A stretch of DNA of 64,000 nucleotides, from the NCBI RefSeq assembly GCF_003121925.1, contig NZ_QEWR01000001.1, forward strand, positions 1 to 64,000. The letters are read 5' to 3'. Below the pieces are notes generated by a model. That model was not told where the DNA came from. It did not search any database and was given only the letters and a program-made list of their open reading frames with translations. Each line of letters starts with the position of its first letter. Positions within the stretch are counted from its first letter, which is position 1. This document shows positions 52,482 to 62,162 of the stretch, in pieces. Origin of the DNA: Ignatzschineria indica. GTDB lineage: Bacteria > Pseudomonadota > Gammaproteobacteria > Cardiobacteriales > Wohlfahrtiimonadaceae. Position numbers and translations under genes: made by a program.

Positions 52482-54248
52482 TTAAGCCATCGGCCCGGGG
52501 TTTTTAAGATATTTGGTCACAATATTGTGCACCGAATGGTAAGCTAACGCACCCACAAGCGCTGTTGGGTTATAACCAACGTTCTGTGGGAAAGCACTTG
52601 CGCCAGAAACAAAGAGATTAGGCACATCCCAATGTTGCAGATACTTATTCACCACACTCATTTTCGGATCATCACCCATAATTGCACCACCGGTATTGTG
52701 GGTACTTTGATAGATTCGAGTATCGTAAGGTGCATCTAATGCATAAGGTTTATACTCTACCTTACCGCCGGCAGCCTCCCCTACTTTTGCCATCTTCTCC
52801 ATCAAGTAATTGACCATCTTATTCTCATTTTCATGCCAATTGAAGGTGAGTCGAAGAAGCGGTAGTCCATGATTATCAGTATAAGTAGGATCAAGGTCGA
52901 GATAGGCATCACGATAAGACATCACGGAGCCAGAGATACCGATCGAGAAGATTCGCTGATATCCCTCCTGTGTCGCTTTTTTCCAACCACTTCCCCACTT
53001 TGGCGAACCTGCTTCTGTCGGGCTCTGTAAGATAGGGCGCCCACCATGGATAGAGGTACGAATACTAGCCCCTCCTAAGAAACCTAATCCTGTATGATCA
53101 AAAGTTACCTCATTGAAGTCATCCATCGTCACACCGCCAGCACCAGTACCGATAAAGGTGTTGAGTTTTGTCCCTTCAGGCATTACAACTTTCACACTCA
53201 CATCTCGCTGATAGGCATAACTTCGCCCTAAAGTACCCGTCTCGGTCTTAGGATCATAAACCTGACCAATCTTCGATAGAAGCAGTAAGCGAACGTTATG
53301 AATCGCAAAAGCATTGAGAATGACCATCTCAGCCGGCTGGAATACCTCATTTCCCTGCGCATCAATATAGGTGACACCAGTCGCCTTTTTCCCACTACTA
53401 TCAGTATTGACCTTAATTACATTGGCATTGGTTCTTAATTCAAAATTAGGGCGTTTCAGTAATACTGGAAGAATCGTTGTTTGTGGTGATGCCTTCGAAT
53501 AGTTATAACAAGCAAAACGCTCACAGAAGCCGCAGTAGTTACAGGGGCCTAAACGGACGCCATACTGATTGGTATAAGGAGCAGAAGCATTCGCTGCAGG
53601 TGCAGGATAAGGGTTATATCCCATCGCTTCACACCCTTTCTTAAAGAGTTCAGAAGCATAAGAATTGATTAGAGGTTTATTAGGAAATGCCGTTGAACGC
53701 CAGCCTTCAAATGGATTTCCGCCCGGCTGTTGTACCCCTTTAATATTACCGGCCTGCCCCGAAACACCACACACCTCTTCAAACTTTGCAAAAAAGGGCT
53801 CTAACTCCTCATAGGTAACAGGATAATCTTGCAGATACATATCTTTAGGAATCGCATCTTCGCCATACTTCTCTTCATAATAACTTCTAAGACGAAGTTG
53901 ATTTGGAAGATAACGATAAAACATACCATTCCAATGCAATCCGGCACCACCGACATTATTTCCAAGTAAAAAGGAGCCATACTCGCGATAAGGAACTGCG
54001 GTATCCCCCTCTTTATGTCGAATGGTTAAGGTATCTTTTGCAAGAGGCTGAAACATTCTTCCTCTGACGGCATAATTGAGCTCATCGATCACTTGCGGAT
54101 ACTTCGCATCGGTTGCTGTCGTCTGCATATGTCCACGCTCTAGCGCCACAACGCTCTGCCCGGCAGCGGTAAGCTCTACGCCATAGATTGCACCCGTCCA
54201 ACCAAATCCTACTAAAACTACATCTACTTTTTCTTTCTCTATTGCCAT
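52482..54248 (-). CDS. GMC-family FAD dehydrogenase, gluconate-2-dehydrogenase-like catalytic subunit
   Basis: A 588-residue flavoprotein. The FAD site is VVLVGFGWTGAIYGVEL (10-26). C-terminal GMC signatures are STHNTGGAIMGDDP and NLFVSGASAFPQNVGYNPT; the histidine in STHN and the asparagine in GYNPT fit the catalytic pair. A CxxCxxCxxxxC cluster (CNYCGFCERFAC) matches the 3Fe-4S site of three-subunit bacterial FAD dehydrogenases. The enzyme oxidises a sugar acid or polyol; the substrate is not certain. It has no signal peptide, so export depends on the small subunit encoded upstream. Confidence 0.92.
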   Translation of the reverse strand: MAIEKEKVDVVLVGFGWTGAIYGVELTAAGQSVVALERGHMQTTATDAKYPQVIDELNYAVRGRMFQPLAKDTLTIRHKEGDTAVPYREYGSFLLGNNVGGAGLHWNGMFYRYLPNQLRLRSYYEEKYGEDAIPKDMYLQDYPVTYEELEPFFAKFEEVCGVSGQAGNIKGVQQPGGNPFEGWRSTAFPNKPLINSYASELFKKGCEAMGYNPYPAPAANASAPYTNQYGVRLGPCNYCGFCERFACYNYSKASPQTTILPVLLKRPNFELRTNANVIKVNTDSSGKKATGVTYIDAQGNEVFQPAEMVILNAFAIHNVRLLLLSKIGQVYDPKTETGTLGRSYAYQRDVSVKVVMPEGTKLNTFIGTGAGGVTMDDFNEVTFDHTGLGFLGGASIRTSIHGGRPILQSPTEAGSPKWGSGWKKATQEGYQRIFSIGISGSVMSYRDAYLDLDPTYTDNHGLPLLRLTFNWHENENKMVNYLMEKMAKVGEAAGGKVEYKPYALDAPYDTRIYQSTHNTGGAIMGDDPKMSVVNKYLQHWDVPNLFVSGASAFPQNVGYNPTALVGALAYHSVHNIVTKYLKNPGPMA

Positions 54249-54267
54249 AATATGCCCTTATTCTGCT

Positions 54268-55032
54268 CTATTTCTTAGGAAGGATGGAGACAGGTGGTAA
54301 TGGATACTCCACGTTATATCGATCTGCCCAATCGAGATAATCTCCTCTTGCGCCGGGGAATCCGACCATCTGCCAACCGACCATATCGCGATTCCCGCCA
54401 TACATTGGATCGGAGAAGAAGCCCTCCTTACAATTTCCCCACAATTGAGAAAAGAAGACCGATGCAAAGACTGCATCATCAGGAAACTCAATCTTTCCAT
54501 CACTTAAGAGTGTCATCGCTTCTGTCTGCTCTTGATGATTAAGATCGACAAATTGACGCTTATACCGATCGATACACCATTGATTAAATGCTGCTATTCC
54601 TGATTTATAGATATCTCTCGGGGTCATATTGAGTTGATAGCCCAATGTGGGGGTCTGCTTCATAATCTCAGGATGAAAAGGGCCTTTCATATACCAAAGT
54701 TGCCCATGACCATAAGGAGTATCCATCTGTCGATCAATAAACTCCGGCACCCCTGTTGCAATAGCCCCTGGACCTAACTCATCTTCTGGAATTAAGAGAT
54801 CTACAGCGCTCTGAATAAAGTCATACTCTTCATCGCTAAAGAATGTCGGCATATATTTTGTCGGATTTTCTGGAAGATCCGCCATTGAATCGACAGAACC
54901 AGGGGCTTCAGGAATAGCACTTGCAACCTTCCCTGCGCCCACTGCCGTAATCGCCGCTACAGGGATCGCTTTTAGGGTCGTCCCCAAAAATCCCCGTCTA
55001 AATTGATTCACCTTTTTATCATCTTGAGCCAT
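54268..55032 (-). CDS. Gluconate 2-dehydrogenase subunit 3 family protein
   Basis: A 254-residue small subunit. The N-terminus FRRGFLGTTLKAIPVAAITAVGAGKVASA is a Tat signal, which would carry the complex across the membrane. The core FFSDEEYDFIQSAVDLLIPEDELGPGAIATGVPEFIDRQM is the family hallmark. It is the first gene of the three-gene operon, 19 bp before the flavoprotein gene. AGAGGAG precedes the ATG. Confidence 0.92.
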   Translation of the reverse strand: MAQDDKKVNQFRRGFLGTTLKAIPVAAITAVGAGKVASAIPEAPGSVDSMADLPENPTKYMPTFFSDEEYDFIQSAVDLLIPEDELGPGAIATGVPEFIDRQMDTPYGHGQLWYMKGPFHPEIMKQTPTLGYQLNMTPRDIYKSGIAAFNQWCIDRYKRQFVDLNHQEQTEAMTLLSDGKIEFPDDAVFASVFFSQLWGNCKEGFFSDPMYGGNRDMVGWQMVGFPGARGDYLDWADRYNVEYPLPPVSILPKK

Positions 55033-55523
55033 ACAGTACTCCTCTTATTTAGGACTCACTCTGAGTCTATTAACCCATCTTGCCAACGAATCTCTGTCAA
55101 TTTGACTGAATCTGACGAAACGAAAATGGATCACTTAATTAAACTTAAATTCCACTTAAAAAATATTTAAAGAACATTTAAAAAATGTCCAAAGACCGCT
55201 AAAAATCATAAATCTATTATTTAATTTATACTCAATTTTTATTTAAATTTATGATTAACTTACTAACAGGTTATCACTAATATCAATTTAAATAAATTGA
55301 CTGTTGTATCTAAATATTTAATTTCTTTACTAAATATTGATCTAGTGTAGATCCAATATAGAAGGTATTGTATGGTTAATTGATCTGGGTCAGATTGCTA
55401 AGTCAATATTAAATAGTGATTTTAAGTGTAAATTTATAAAAATATAAAGTAAAACCTCTAGTACGGTATTGATCACAAAAATTATCACATAAGATCTTTT
55501 ACAATTAAGTCTCTGTGGGAGAA
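55033..55523. other. Very AT-rich intergenic region, no gene seen
   Basis: About 490 bp upstream of the GADH-like operon. It is dominated by A/T runs with TTTAAA-type motifs. It should contain the promoter of the minus-strand operon at 55032. No reading frame with a ribosome binding site or RNA gene was found. Confidence 0.4.
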
Positions 55524-55565
55524 AATAAAAAAACATACAGAACTACAAAAAGTAATTACTGTATG
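55524..55565 (-). terminator. Intrinsic terminator of Mo operon 2
   Basis: CATACAG (55534-55540) pairs with CTGTATG (55559-55565). The inner AACTAC / GTAATT adds pairs, with G-U allowed on the minus-strand RNA and one bulged base. TTTTTTTATTTTC follows on the minus strand. Confidence 0.82.
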
Positions 55566-55604
55566 CTCTTCTATCTTTATAAGCTTTTATCTTTATAAAT
55601 GTTA

Positions 55605-56900
55605 TTAACGACGTAATTGAGACACTTCTTTTTCTGTTACATTACCAGGTAATCCACCCCATTGAATCCGCAGGAAATTAATTAGGGTCGCAATTTCACT
55701 ATCTGACATCTCAGAAGCAAATTCTGGCATTGCTTGAAATCGTTCATCATTAGGGAATGACTGCCAGGGTAAACCATCTAATATAGTCACAATTAAATTA
55801 TGACTATCTGGGTTCATCACGGTACTATTTCCAACTAACGCAACAGACACATTAGGCTTTCCTTTTCCATCAATATTATGACATCCTGCACATAAATTGA
55901 GATAGGTGTCATAACCTGGGACATCCATCGGAATATCACCCTCAACAATCAACTTCGCTTTAGGAGGCTCATCCCCCAATAAGAAAGTCGTAATAGCTTC
56001 AATATCTTGGGGATCTAAATGGCTCGTACTATTATGAACCACTAAATACATATCACTAAATGCTGAGCCCTGAGGTGCAATCCCTTCGGAAAAATAACGT
56101 TGCAATCCCTCTTTATCCCATCCTCTTGCAGCTAAACCTTTTGCTGTAATATCGGGTGCTAAAAATCGACCGACAATATTTCCTTGAAACATCTTATCCC
56201 GATCGATATTACCAAATTCCCCCATCGGGGTATGACACATCGCACAGTGACCTAGAGTATTTACCAAATACTCACCTCTCTGCCAAAGAGATGAGTTCCC
56301 TTGTGATACTGTAGGTAATGGTGTTTTATCATAAAAAAGTAAATTCCACCCTATCAATAAGGCCCTCTGATTAAAAGGAAATGAAAGCTTATTATGAGGG
56401 GGCGCAATATTAACTTCAGGAAGTGACATAAAGTAGGCATAAAGAGCATCAGAATCTTCCTGCGTCACATTAGCATAATAAGGGTAAGGCATTGCAGGAT
56501 AGAGGTTACGGTGAATAGGCGAGACTCCCTCTGTGATAGAACGATAAAAATCATCCTTACTCCAACGACCTATTCCAAAATTTTCCGATGGTGTAATATT
56601 ACTACTATAAATTACTCCAAATGCAGTATCGAGCCGATAACCACCAGCAAATGGAGCACCATTTTCAGATGTGTGACAAGAAGCACAATCACCTGCAGCA
56701 GCTAAATACCGACCGCGTTCTATCTGTTCTACACTACTCTGCAAAATACGCTTTGGTCCCGTGGGCTTTAGTCTTTCAAAAAAATAGAGTCCAATAACGA
56801 TCAATAGAACAACAACAACTAAAATGAAAAGATATAAAACCCACCTATATAATCGACCTCTAGGGCTCTGTTCTCTCTTCTCTTTACAACTATCTTTCAT
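55605..56900 (-). CDS. Membrane-anchored tri-heme cytochrome c subunit of molybdenum dehydrogenase operon 2
   Basis: A 431-residue paralog of the cytochromes at 36685 and 51086. It has one N-terminal membrane segment (YRWVLYLFILVVVVLLIVIGL) and three heme c motifs CASCH, CAMCH and CAGCH. I place the start at the ATG at 56900, which has AGGGG before it; the upstream GTG at 56918 overlaps the 2Fe-2S gene and has no ribosome binding site. It ends in a terminator and is the last gene of operon 2. Confidence 0.9.
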   Translation of the reverse strand: MKDSCKEKREQSPRGRLYRWVLYLFILVVVVLLIVIGLYFFERLKPTGPKRILQSSVEQIERGRYLAAAGDCASCHTSENGAPFAGGYRLDTAFGVIYSSNITPSENFGIGRWSKDDFYRSITEGVSPIHRNLYPAMPYPYYANVTQEDSDALYAYFMSLPEVNIAPPHNKLSFPFNQRALLIGWNLLFYDKTPLPTVSQGNSSLWQRGEYLVNTLGHCAMCHTPMGEFGNIDRDKMFQGNIVGRFLAPDITAKGLAARGWDKEGLQRYFSEGIAPQGSAFSDMYLVVHNSTSHLDPQDIEAITTFLLGDEPPKAKLIVEGDIPMDVPGYDTYLNLCAGCHNIDGKGKPNVSVALVGNSTVMNPDSHNLIVTILDGLPWQSFPNDERFQAMPEFASEMSDSEIATLINFLRIQWGGLPGNVTEKEVSQLRR

Positions 56901-56910
56901 AATATAGCCC

Positions 56911-57453
56911 CTATTCACTCTTAATTAAGCCTGACGTATTAATCACAAGATCACGCACAGCCTCATAGTAACGCACATATCCTGTACAACGACAGATATG
57001 AGGGTTGAGTGCCTCTAAAATCGCTTGCTCTAATTGAGCTTCAGCAATAGGCTCTTTTGCCAGTTTCTCCATAAAAACAGTGGTAGCATTGACAAAGCCA
57101 GGTGTACAATAACCGCATTGAAAACTAAAGTGGTCCATAAAAGCTTGTTGAATTGGCGATGGAATCTCTTTACCTCGCTCCTCTTTAGCAATCCCTTCAA
57201 TAGTTCTTACTGATTTACCATTAAAAAAGTGAGCTCCAGTAATGCAGGTTCTCATCTCTTCACTAGTTCCATCTGGATGATCCACAATAATAACGCATGC
57301 ATGACATATACCTTGATTACACCCCATTCTTGTACCGGTAAGATTTAAATACTCATGTAAAAAATCGAGCATACTAATCCCTTCCGGTAAATCTACTGGG
57401 CCAACCATCTTGCCATTAATTTTTAATGAGAGCGGCTTATTAATTATTTTCAT
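56911..57453 (-). CDS. 2Fe-2S subunit of molybdenum hydroxylase, operon 2
   Basis: A 180-residue electron-transfer subunit with two 2Fe-2S clusters: CNQGICHAC, TCITGAH, CGYCTPGF and ICRCTGY. The ATG at 57453 is preceded by GGAGG and overlaps the end of the large-subunit gene by 14 bp, so translation is coupled; the longer frame to 57516 is not supported. It lacks the Q/N-rich extension of its paralog in operon 1. No signal peptide. Confidence 0.93.
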   Translation of the reverse strand: MKIINKPLSLKINGKMVGPVDLPEGISMLDFLHEYLNLTGTRMGCNQGICHACVIIVDHPDGTSEEMRTCITGAHFFNGKSVRTIEGIAKEERGKEIPSPIQQAFMDHFSFQCGYCTPGFVNATTVFMEKLAKEPIAEAQLEQAILEALNPHICRCTGYVRYYEAVRDLVINTSGLIKSE

Positions 57454-60235
57454 TGAGAACCTCCAAAACTTCATTGGGGCGAATAGGATGATGATAAAAG
57501 TAGTGCCCTGTGGCATCCGCTATAGCGTTTGTAATAGATGCAACGATTGTTGTCATTGCTAATTCTGCCATTCCTTTAGGTGGATCAGTATCGGATAAAG
57601 GTGGCAACACTTCCTGGGTCTGCTTCCAAACAGCGACCTCGCTAGCTAATGGTAAATGATAGCGATTAAAGTTCCATGTTCCATTCCCCGGCCCATCTTC
57701 ATAAGGAGGTAGATATTCATATAAGGCATGCCCTATCCCCATCGCTGCACCTCCTTGTAATTGACCTGAGACTAGCTCTGGAACAATCATATTGCCGCAT
57801 TCAAGAACAGAATGATGGTCTAAGACTTCTACCTCACCTGTTGCCTTATCAATAGATACTTCCGCTGCTACTGCCAATGCACTGTAATCTGTAACCCCAG
57901 CATTATCACGCTGTACCGCAGGATAAAAAACTTGTACTCTTTCATTAAAAATATAATTGTTATCGGCCCATCTCAATGAAATACCATCTAATGCAAAACG
58001 CGCAACTGTATCCTTTATTTTAAAATCAGCACTTGCCCAAGCCCAACGGTTATAACCATGCCCAGCAACACCCGTTAATCCCTTCATCTCATAAATACGT
58101 TTAGCAATTCGCTCTAGCGGAAGAGGCTCTAATCCATCTGCAGTCAGGCCAGCAAGTGTCCATCGCGCATCTTCTTTACGAACAGTCAATGATCGATATT
58201 GCCCTCCATCAATCCCTTCAGACCAGATAGATACTGCTGCCGGCCATATCCCAAAATCAAAAAGGACTCGACCAACGCCTGACGTCACATGTGAATAGTA
58301 ATAGGCAGAATTACTCGCACCTGTAGATGAGTGGTGCGGAGTCCATCGTGGATTTTTAGAGAGTTTATCCTGCTTCTCCTGAGTTAAACCATCTTTTCCT
58401 TTTGTTGTCATCTCAATATCTGGCCAGTCCAACATACCAAAATAGGAGTGATGTGCCGGAACGCCAAACCATTTTGCACAGAGAACGGTTTGTGATGTAG
58501 CCATACCTGTTCCAACTTCTAGCCCACTATGCCATAGTGAGATTTCCCCCTCTGGAGAAATTTCAATTTTTGCATATGCCCCCTCATCTCCAGATCCAAA
58601 GTCTAGCTGAATACATCCAATTCCCGTACCTAATATCTTTCCAGGATTTTCTTTTTCAAAGCGAAACTTTCTCTCTTTTCGATCTTTCCATAGGGTATGT
58701 TTGGAACACTCTTCTAATACTTCACCTCCTCGCATCATCCCTGCTGGTATGGCTCCTTGAGTATTCTTCATACCAGATTTCATCAGATTATTGAGTCTAA
58801 ATGCTACAGGATCTTCCCCTAAAATATATGCAGCCTCATCAATCAAAGTATCAAAGGCAGGAGCTGTCTGAAATGCGCCGTAACCACGGTTAGATCCCGC
58901 AATAACAGAGCGAGTCGCATCCCCAACACCAACAACATCACTTTTAGGAATATAATAAATTCCTTGAAATCCTGTACAACCTACTGCTGTCACACCCGGA
59001 GTATAGTTACATCGCCCCCCACCATTTAGAGCATAATGCGCAATAAAAGAATCTATTTTTTTCGTCTTTTTATTAATAGCTAACTGACACTTCATGTCAA
59101 AAGGATGTCGCTTAATACCACTTTGAAATTGCTCATAACGATCATTAGCTAAGCGAACAGGCAGCCCATCACTATAAAATCCCGCAACAATACCAAGCAT
59201 AGGTAACATTGCCCTTGCCTTAGATCCATATCCAACTGTGGTGCATGGATGAAAAAAGAGCTTCTTAAATTTAAAGTTAGAGTGACTCGCAATATAAACT
59301 ATAGACTCGGCCACTTGAGGTGGTGTCTGAATTCCCATTACAACGTGTAATGACTCTGTATTCGCTTCATACCAAACATTTGAGTTATCCGGTTCCATCG
59401 CACATAAATCGATAGATTGAGAATGAAGTTGACGGTCAAGAATCAAAATATCATCTGGCGGATTTTGAAAAGTAGTTGCTATTTCATCTGCATAATAGAT
59501 CCCTCTTTGATCTAAATTCCCCCCCTTCTTACCGGTTGGATAATATGGAACATATTTTTTATAACCTAAAGGCTCTACCGTTGTATATTCCATAGCTGAG
59601 TAGATATCAGGACTCCATGGGTTCTCAGCCCCTATACGCACACTTCTAAAGGTAGACCAGGGATCTCGCTCTAAAAAGCCTGTGTATTTACCATAAAGAA
59701 TAATATCATCTCTAAATTGTAAAGTATCTTTTGCAAAACGATATCGAGCAAAGTCATGGTAAATTAATATGGCAACTTCTTGTCCAAGATAAGCAGGTGT
59801 TTTACCTATTGGCAAAAGGAAGTCTTCACCATAAAAAGGGGGTAATGTAATATTATCATGCTTAAGATCTGTTGCTGTAACAACTTTATCGGGCATTAAA
59901 TCACTTTTTTCTAAAATAGAAAGATCAAATCCCTCATATATTTTATCCGCTTCAGTCACTCTCAGGATCATTGCATAAGACTGATTTTGTGGCCAATGAG
60001 GCATATCCTTAGCTCGAAAATCAAACGCAAACACCTTATCTCCTAATACCTTAGCGCGAGCATCTATTCTATTTTTTATAGTTTGTGTTTTTGCATCCCA
60101 ATTAGGAGGTTGTAGAATATTATTTTGAAATAATGCGGCAAATGCTTTGCTAAACGGCGCGGCAATGTATACCGTCACTCCACCGATCACCATAGTTTTT
60201 AAAAAATCTCGTCGAGAAAATCTGCTCTGTCCCAC
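57440..60235 (-). CDS. Molybdopterin-binding catalytic subunit, aldehyde/N-heterocycle dehydrogenase type, operon 2
   Basis: A 931-residue paralog of the catalytic subunit of operon 1. The Tat signal is FSRRDFLKTMVIGG. Conserved parts are TTVGYGSKARAMLP, AGSNRGYGAFQTAPAFDTLIDEAA, GLEVGTGMATSQTV and PPKGMAELAMTTIVASITNAI with the catalytic-type glutamate. The start codon is GTG with GGGAGA upstream. Differences from operon 1 are spread along the whole length, so this is an old duplication with a probably different substrate. Confidence 0.9.
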   Translation of the reverse strand: MGQSRFSRRDFLKTMVIGGVTVYIAAPFSKAFAALFQNNILQPPNWDAKTQTIKNRIDARAKVLGDKVFAFDFRAKDMPHWPQNQSYAMILRVTEADKIYEGFDLSILEKSDLMPDKVVTATDLKHDNITLPPFYGEDFLLPIGKTPAYLGQEVAILIYHDFARYRFAKDTLQFRDDIILYGKYTGFLERDPWSTFRSVRIGAENPWSPDIYSAMEYTTVEPLGYKKYVPYYPTGKKGGNLDQRGIYYADEIATTFQNPPDDILILDRQLHSQSIDLCAMEPDNSNVWYEANTESLHVVMGIQTPPQVAESIVYIASHSNFKFKKLFFHPCTTVGYGSKARAMLPMLGIVAGFYSDGLPVRLANDRYEQFQSGIKRHPFDMKCQLAINKKTKKIDSFIAHYALNGGGRCNYTPGVTAVGCTGFQGIYYIPKSDVVGVGDATRSVIAGSNRGYGAFQTAPAFDTLIDEAAYILGEDPVAFRLNNLMKSGMKNTQGAIPAGMMRGGEVLEECSKHTLWKDRKERKFRFEKENPGKILGTGIGCIQLDFGSGDEGAYAKIEISPEGEISLWHSGLEVGTGMATSQTVLCAKWFGVPAHHSYFGMLDWPDIEMTTKGKDGLTQEKQDKLSKNPRWTPHHSSTGASNSAYYYSHVTSGVGRVLFDFGIWPAAVSIWSEGIDGGQYRSLTVRKEDARWTLAGLTADGLEPLPLERIAKRIYEMKGLTGVAGHGYNRWAWASADFKIKDTVARFALDGISLRWADNNYIFNERVQVFYPAVQRDNAGVTDYSALAVAAEVSIDKATGEVEVLDHHSVLECGNMIVPELVSGQLQGGAAMGIGHALYEYLPPYEDGPGNGTWNFNRYHLPLASEVAVWKQTQEVLPPLSDTDPPKGMAELAMTTIVASITNAIADATGHYFYHHPIRPNEVLEVLNENN

Positions 60236-60605
60236 TTTATTCTCCCTTATCGCTATAGATTGTAAGGTAACTCAATTATTAAGCAGATAATCCCGGACAA
60301 AAAAACAATTAGCCACTTGGCTTATTCGCTCAATATATAATCAAATATAGATTTATTTACATATATAAGCAATTAAAATATATATTTTGTTGTTTTTATT
60401 ATTATCTGTTTTTGACTTTTTCATATGAAAAGTGGGAAAATATGAATATGAATTCCATCAAACTAAAAGCTAATATAATATAAATCATTATTTTTTAACT
60501 AATACGCAAGACCTTATTACCTTTAATTCCCCAAAACTTTGAAGCAATTAAATTAGTTAAGTAGTTCTACAGTTCTTTTTTAAGATCTAGCCCACAAATA
60601 AGAAT
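60236..60605. other. Intergenic region with a palindrome upstream of Mo operon 2
   Basis: 370 bp of AT-rich DNA. TTTTCATATGAAAA (60418-60431) is a perfect palindrome about 190 bp upstream of the operon-2 start and might be an operator. No terminator was clear for the minus-strand gene ending at 60606. Confidence 0.4.
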
Positions 60606-62030
60606 TTATCCAAAGAGAAATCGTTCTAAATCAACCTCATCTTTTAAGATCTTTGATACTTCAACATCATAAGCATGCGCAAGAAGAATGCTCGACTCTA
60701 CTAATGTCTCATTCAATGTGAGATCGAAAGCAACTTTACGAAGATCTCCTAAGGCATCAAAAGCTTGATTTAGAGATACGATCTTCTCTCTCTGCTCAAT
60801 ATCTAGCTGCTGTAAAAATTGTTGCATTGCGATCTCCATCTCTGCAGCTAGAGCTTGATCGCTACCAAGAAGTGTTGAGATAACAAATTTCCCCGCTAAA
60901 GAACCAATAATAGGACCTAAAAGAGGGATAGGAATTAAGATCTGCCCTGCCAATGTTGCTAGTGCTACACCCGCACTATCAGCCCCCAGATAGAGGGCAT
61001 TCATCTGAAATTCACTCAATGAAATATTCCCGCGATGAAGATCATGCACTAAAGAAGCAATCCCTTTCGAAAGGGTGACAAAAGCTCCGGCAAATGGAGC
61101 AGCTAAGTTTGCATTATTTGTTAAAAAATAGACCGCAGAACCTGTAACAGCTCCCCCTAATCCTCCTTTCAACGAAGAGAACCCTACCTTTTTCCAATCT
61201 TCTAATGACATCTCACCTTTAAAAGGATTCTTGCCATCACGATACATTCCATAAAGAGCCATACCAAATGAGAGCGTTCCTCCGACTGCTGCTGCAATTG
61301 CTGTCGCTTTAAGCCCTTCACTCCAACTTGCTTGATGCTCCTTTTCAATCTCCAGTTGCCGTCTCCTATTCTCTGCTTCTAGTTCCGATTCATGACGATC
61401 TAAAGTTTCACTAATTCGTCCTCTTTGAACCTCGGCATATTCAGAGATACCAGGGCGTACAACCTCTGAAAATGAAGTTCCCGACTCCGCTTCTATACGA
61501 GCAATCTTCTCCTCAATTGCGCGGATGGTTCTATCACTTAAACCTTCAACTGCTTCACCTTCATAGATACGTCGAATCAATTCAAATTGATCCTTGGGAA
61601 TATGGTAATAACTACCATCTCGACCAAAATGACTATATCTCTCCATATGTTTAAGCACATGCTCGAGATTATTATTCAATCCATTAACAAATTTTGATTG
61701 AACAGCAACACCATCGATAAGATAATCTTCTGGCGCTGTCCGACCAACACCTTCAAAGGTTGCAGTTGGGTTCTGCTGATTGAGATACTGCTTAGCATTA
61801 TGAATCGCAACTTCAACTTGTTCAGCAATTTCTCCATGCTTTGTAAAATCACTTCCTAAAATATTCTCCGGGGTAGAGATAAAGCTACGTACAATCTCAA
61901 CCTGCCCTAATGCCTTTAAAAATGCCTCATCTTGCAGATTTTGTGAAAAAAATAACGAACGAAAACGCTCCTCATTAATATTATTAACGATAGCGCTATA
62001 GAGCTGGTCTTCAACAGAACGACTCTTCAA
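60606..62030 (-). CDS. Uncharacterised protein: possible PD-(D/E)xK-like N-terminal domain plus glycine-rich membrane region
   Basis: A 474-residue protein I do not recognise. Residues 60-150 hold KHGEIAE (64-70) and then DYLIDGVAVQSKF (102-114). The pattern D102/D106 followed by Q111-x-K113 on a beta strand, after a helix carrying E67 and E70, resembles the active site of restriction-endonuclease-like nucleases. A charged coiled coil (about 160-236) precedes hydrophobic, glycine-rich segments at about 239-263, 285-328 and 344-390. The tail is helical. The start is TTG with AAGGA upstream. It is 132 bp downstream of a second glycine-rich membrane gene. Nuclease activity is a hypothesis only. 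Confidence 0.6.
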   Translation of the reverse strand: MKSRSVEDQLYSAIVNNINEERFRSLFFSQNLQDEAFLKALGQVEIVRSFISTPENILGSDFTKHGEIAEQVEVAIHNAKQYLNQQNPTATFEGVGRTAPEDYLIDGVAVQSKFVNGLNNNLEHVLKHMERYSHFGRDGSYYHIPKDQFELIRRIYEGEAVEGLSDRTIRAIEEKIARIEAESGTSFSEVVRPGISEYAEVQRGRISETLDRHESELEAENRRRQLEIEKEHQASWSEGLKATAIAAAVGGTLSFGMALYGMYRDGKNPFKGEMSLEDWKKVGFSSLKGGLGGAVTGSAVYFLTNNANLAAPFAGAFVTLSKGIASLVHDLHRGNISLSEFQMNALYLGADSAGVALATLAGQILIPIPLLGPIIGSLAGKFVISTLLGSDQALAAEMEIAMQQFLQQLDIEQREKIVSLNQAFDALGDLRKVAFDLTLNETLVESSILLAHAYDVEVSKILKDEVDLERFLFG

Positions 62031-62162
62031 AATAATTTCCTTTTCAATTTAAAGCGGTGACAAACTATCTACTCTTACCCTTACTACTAATAGAGAAGCT
62101 CTAAAAATATAAGCTGAGCAATAACATTTAAAATATCAGTTAAAATGCTATTGAAGCTTTAA

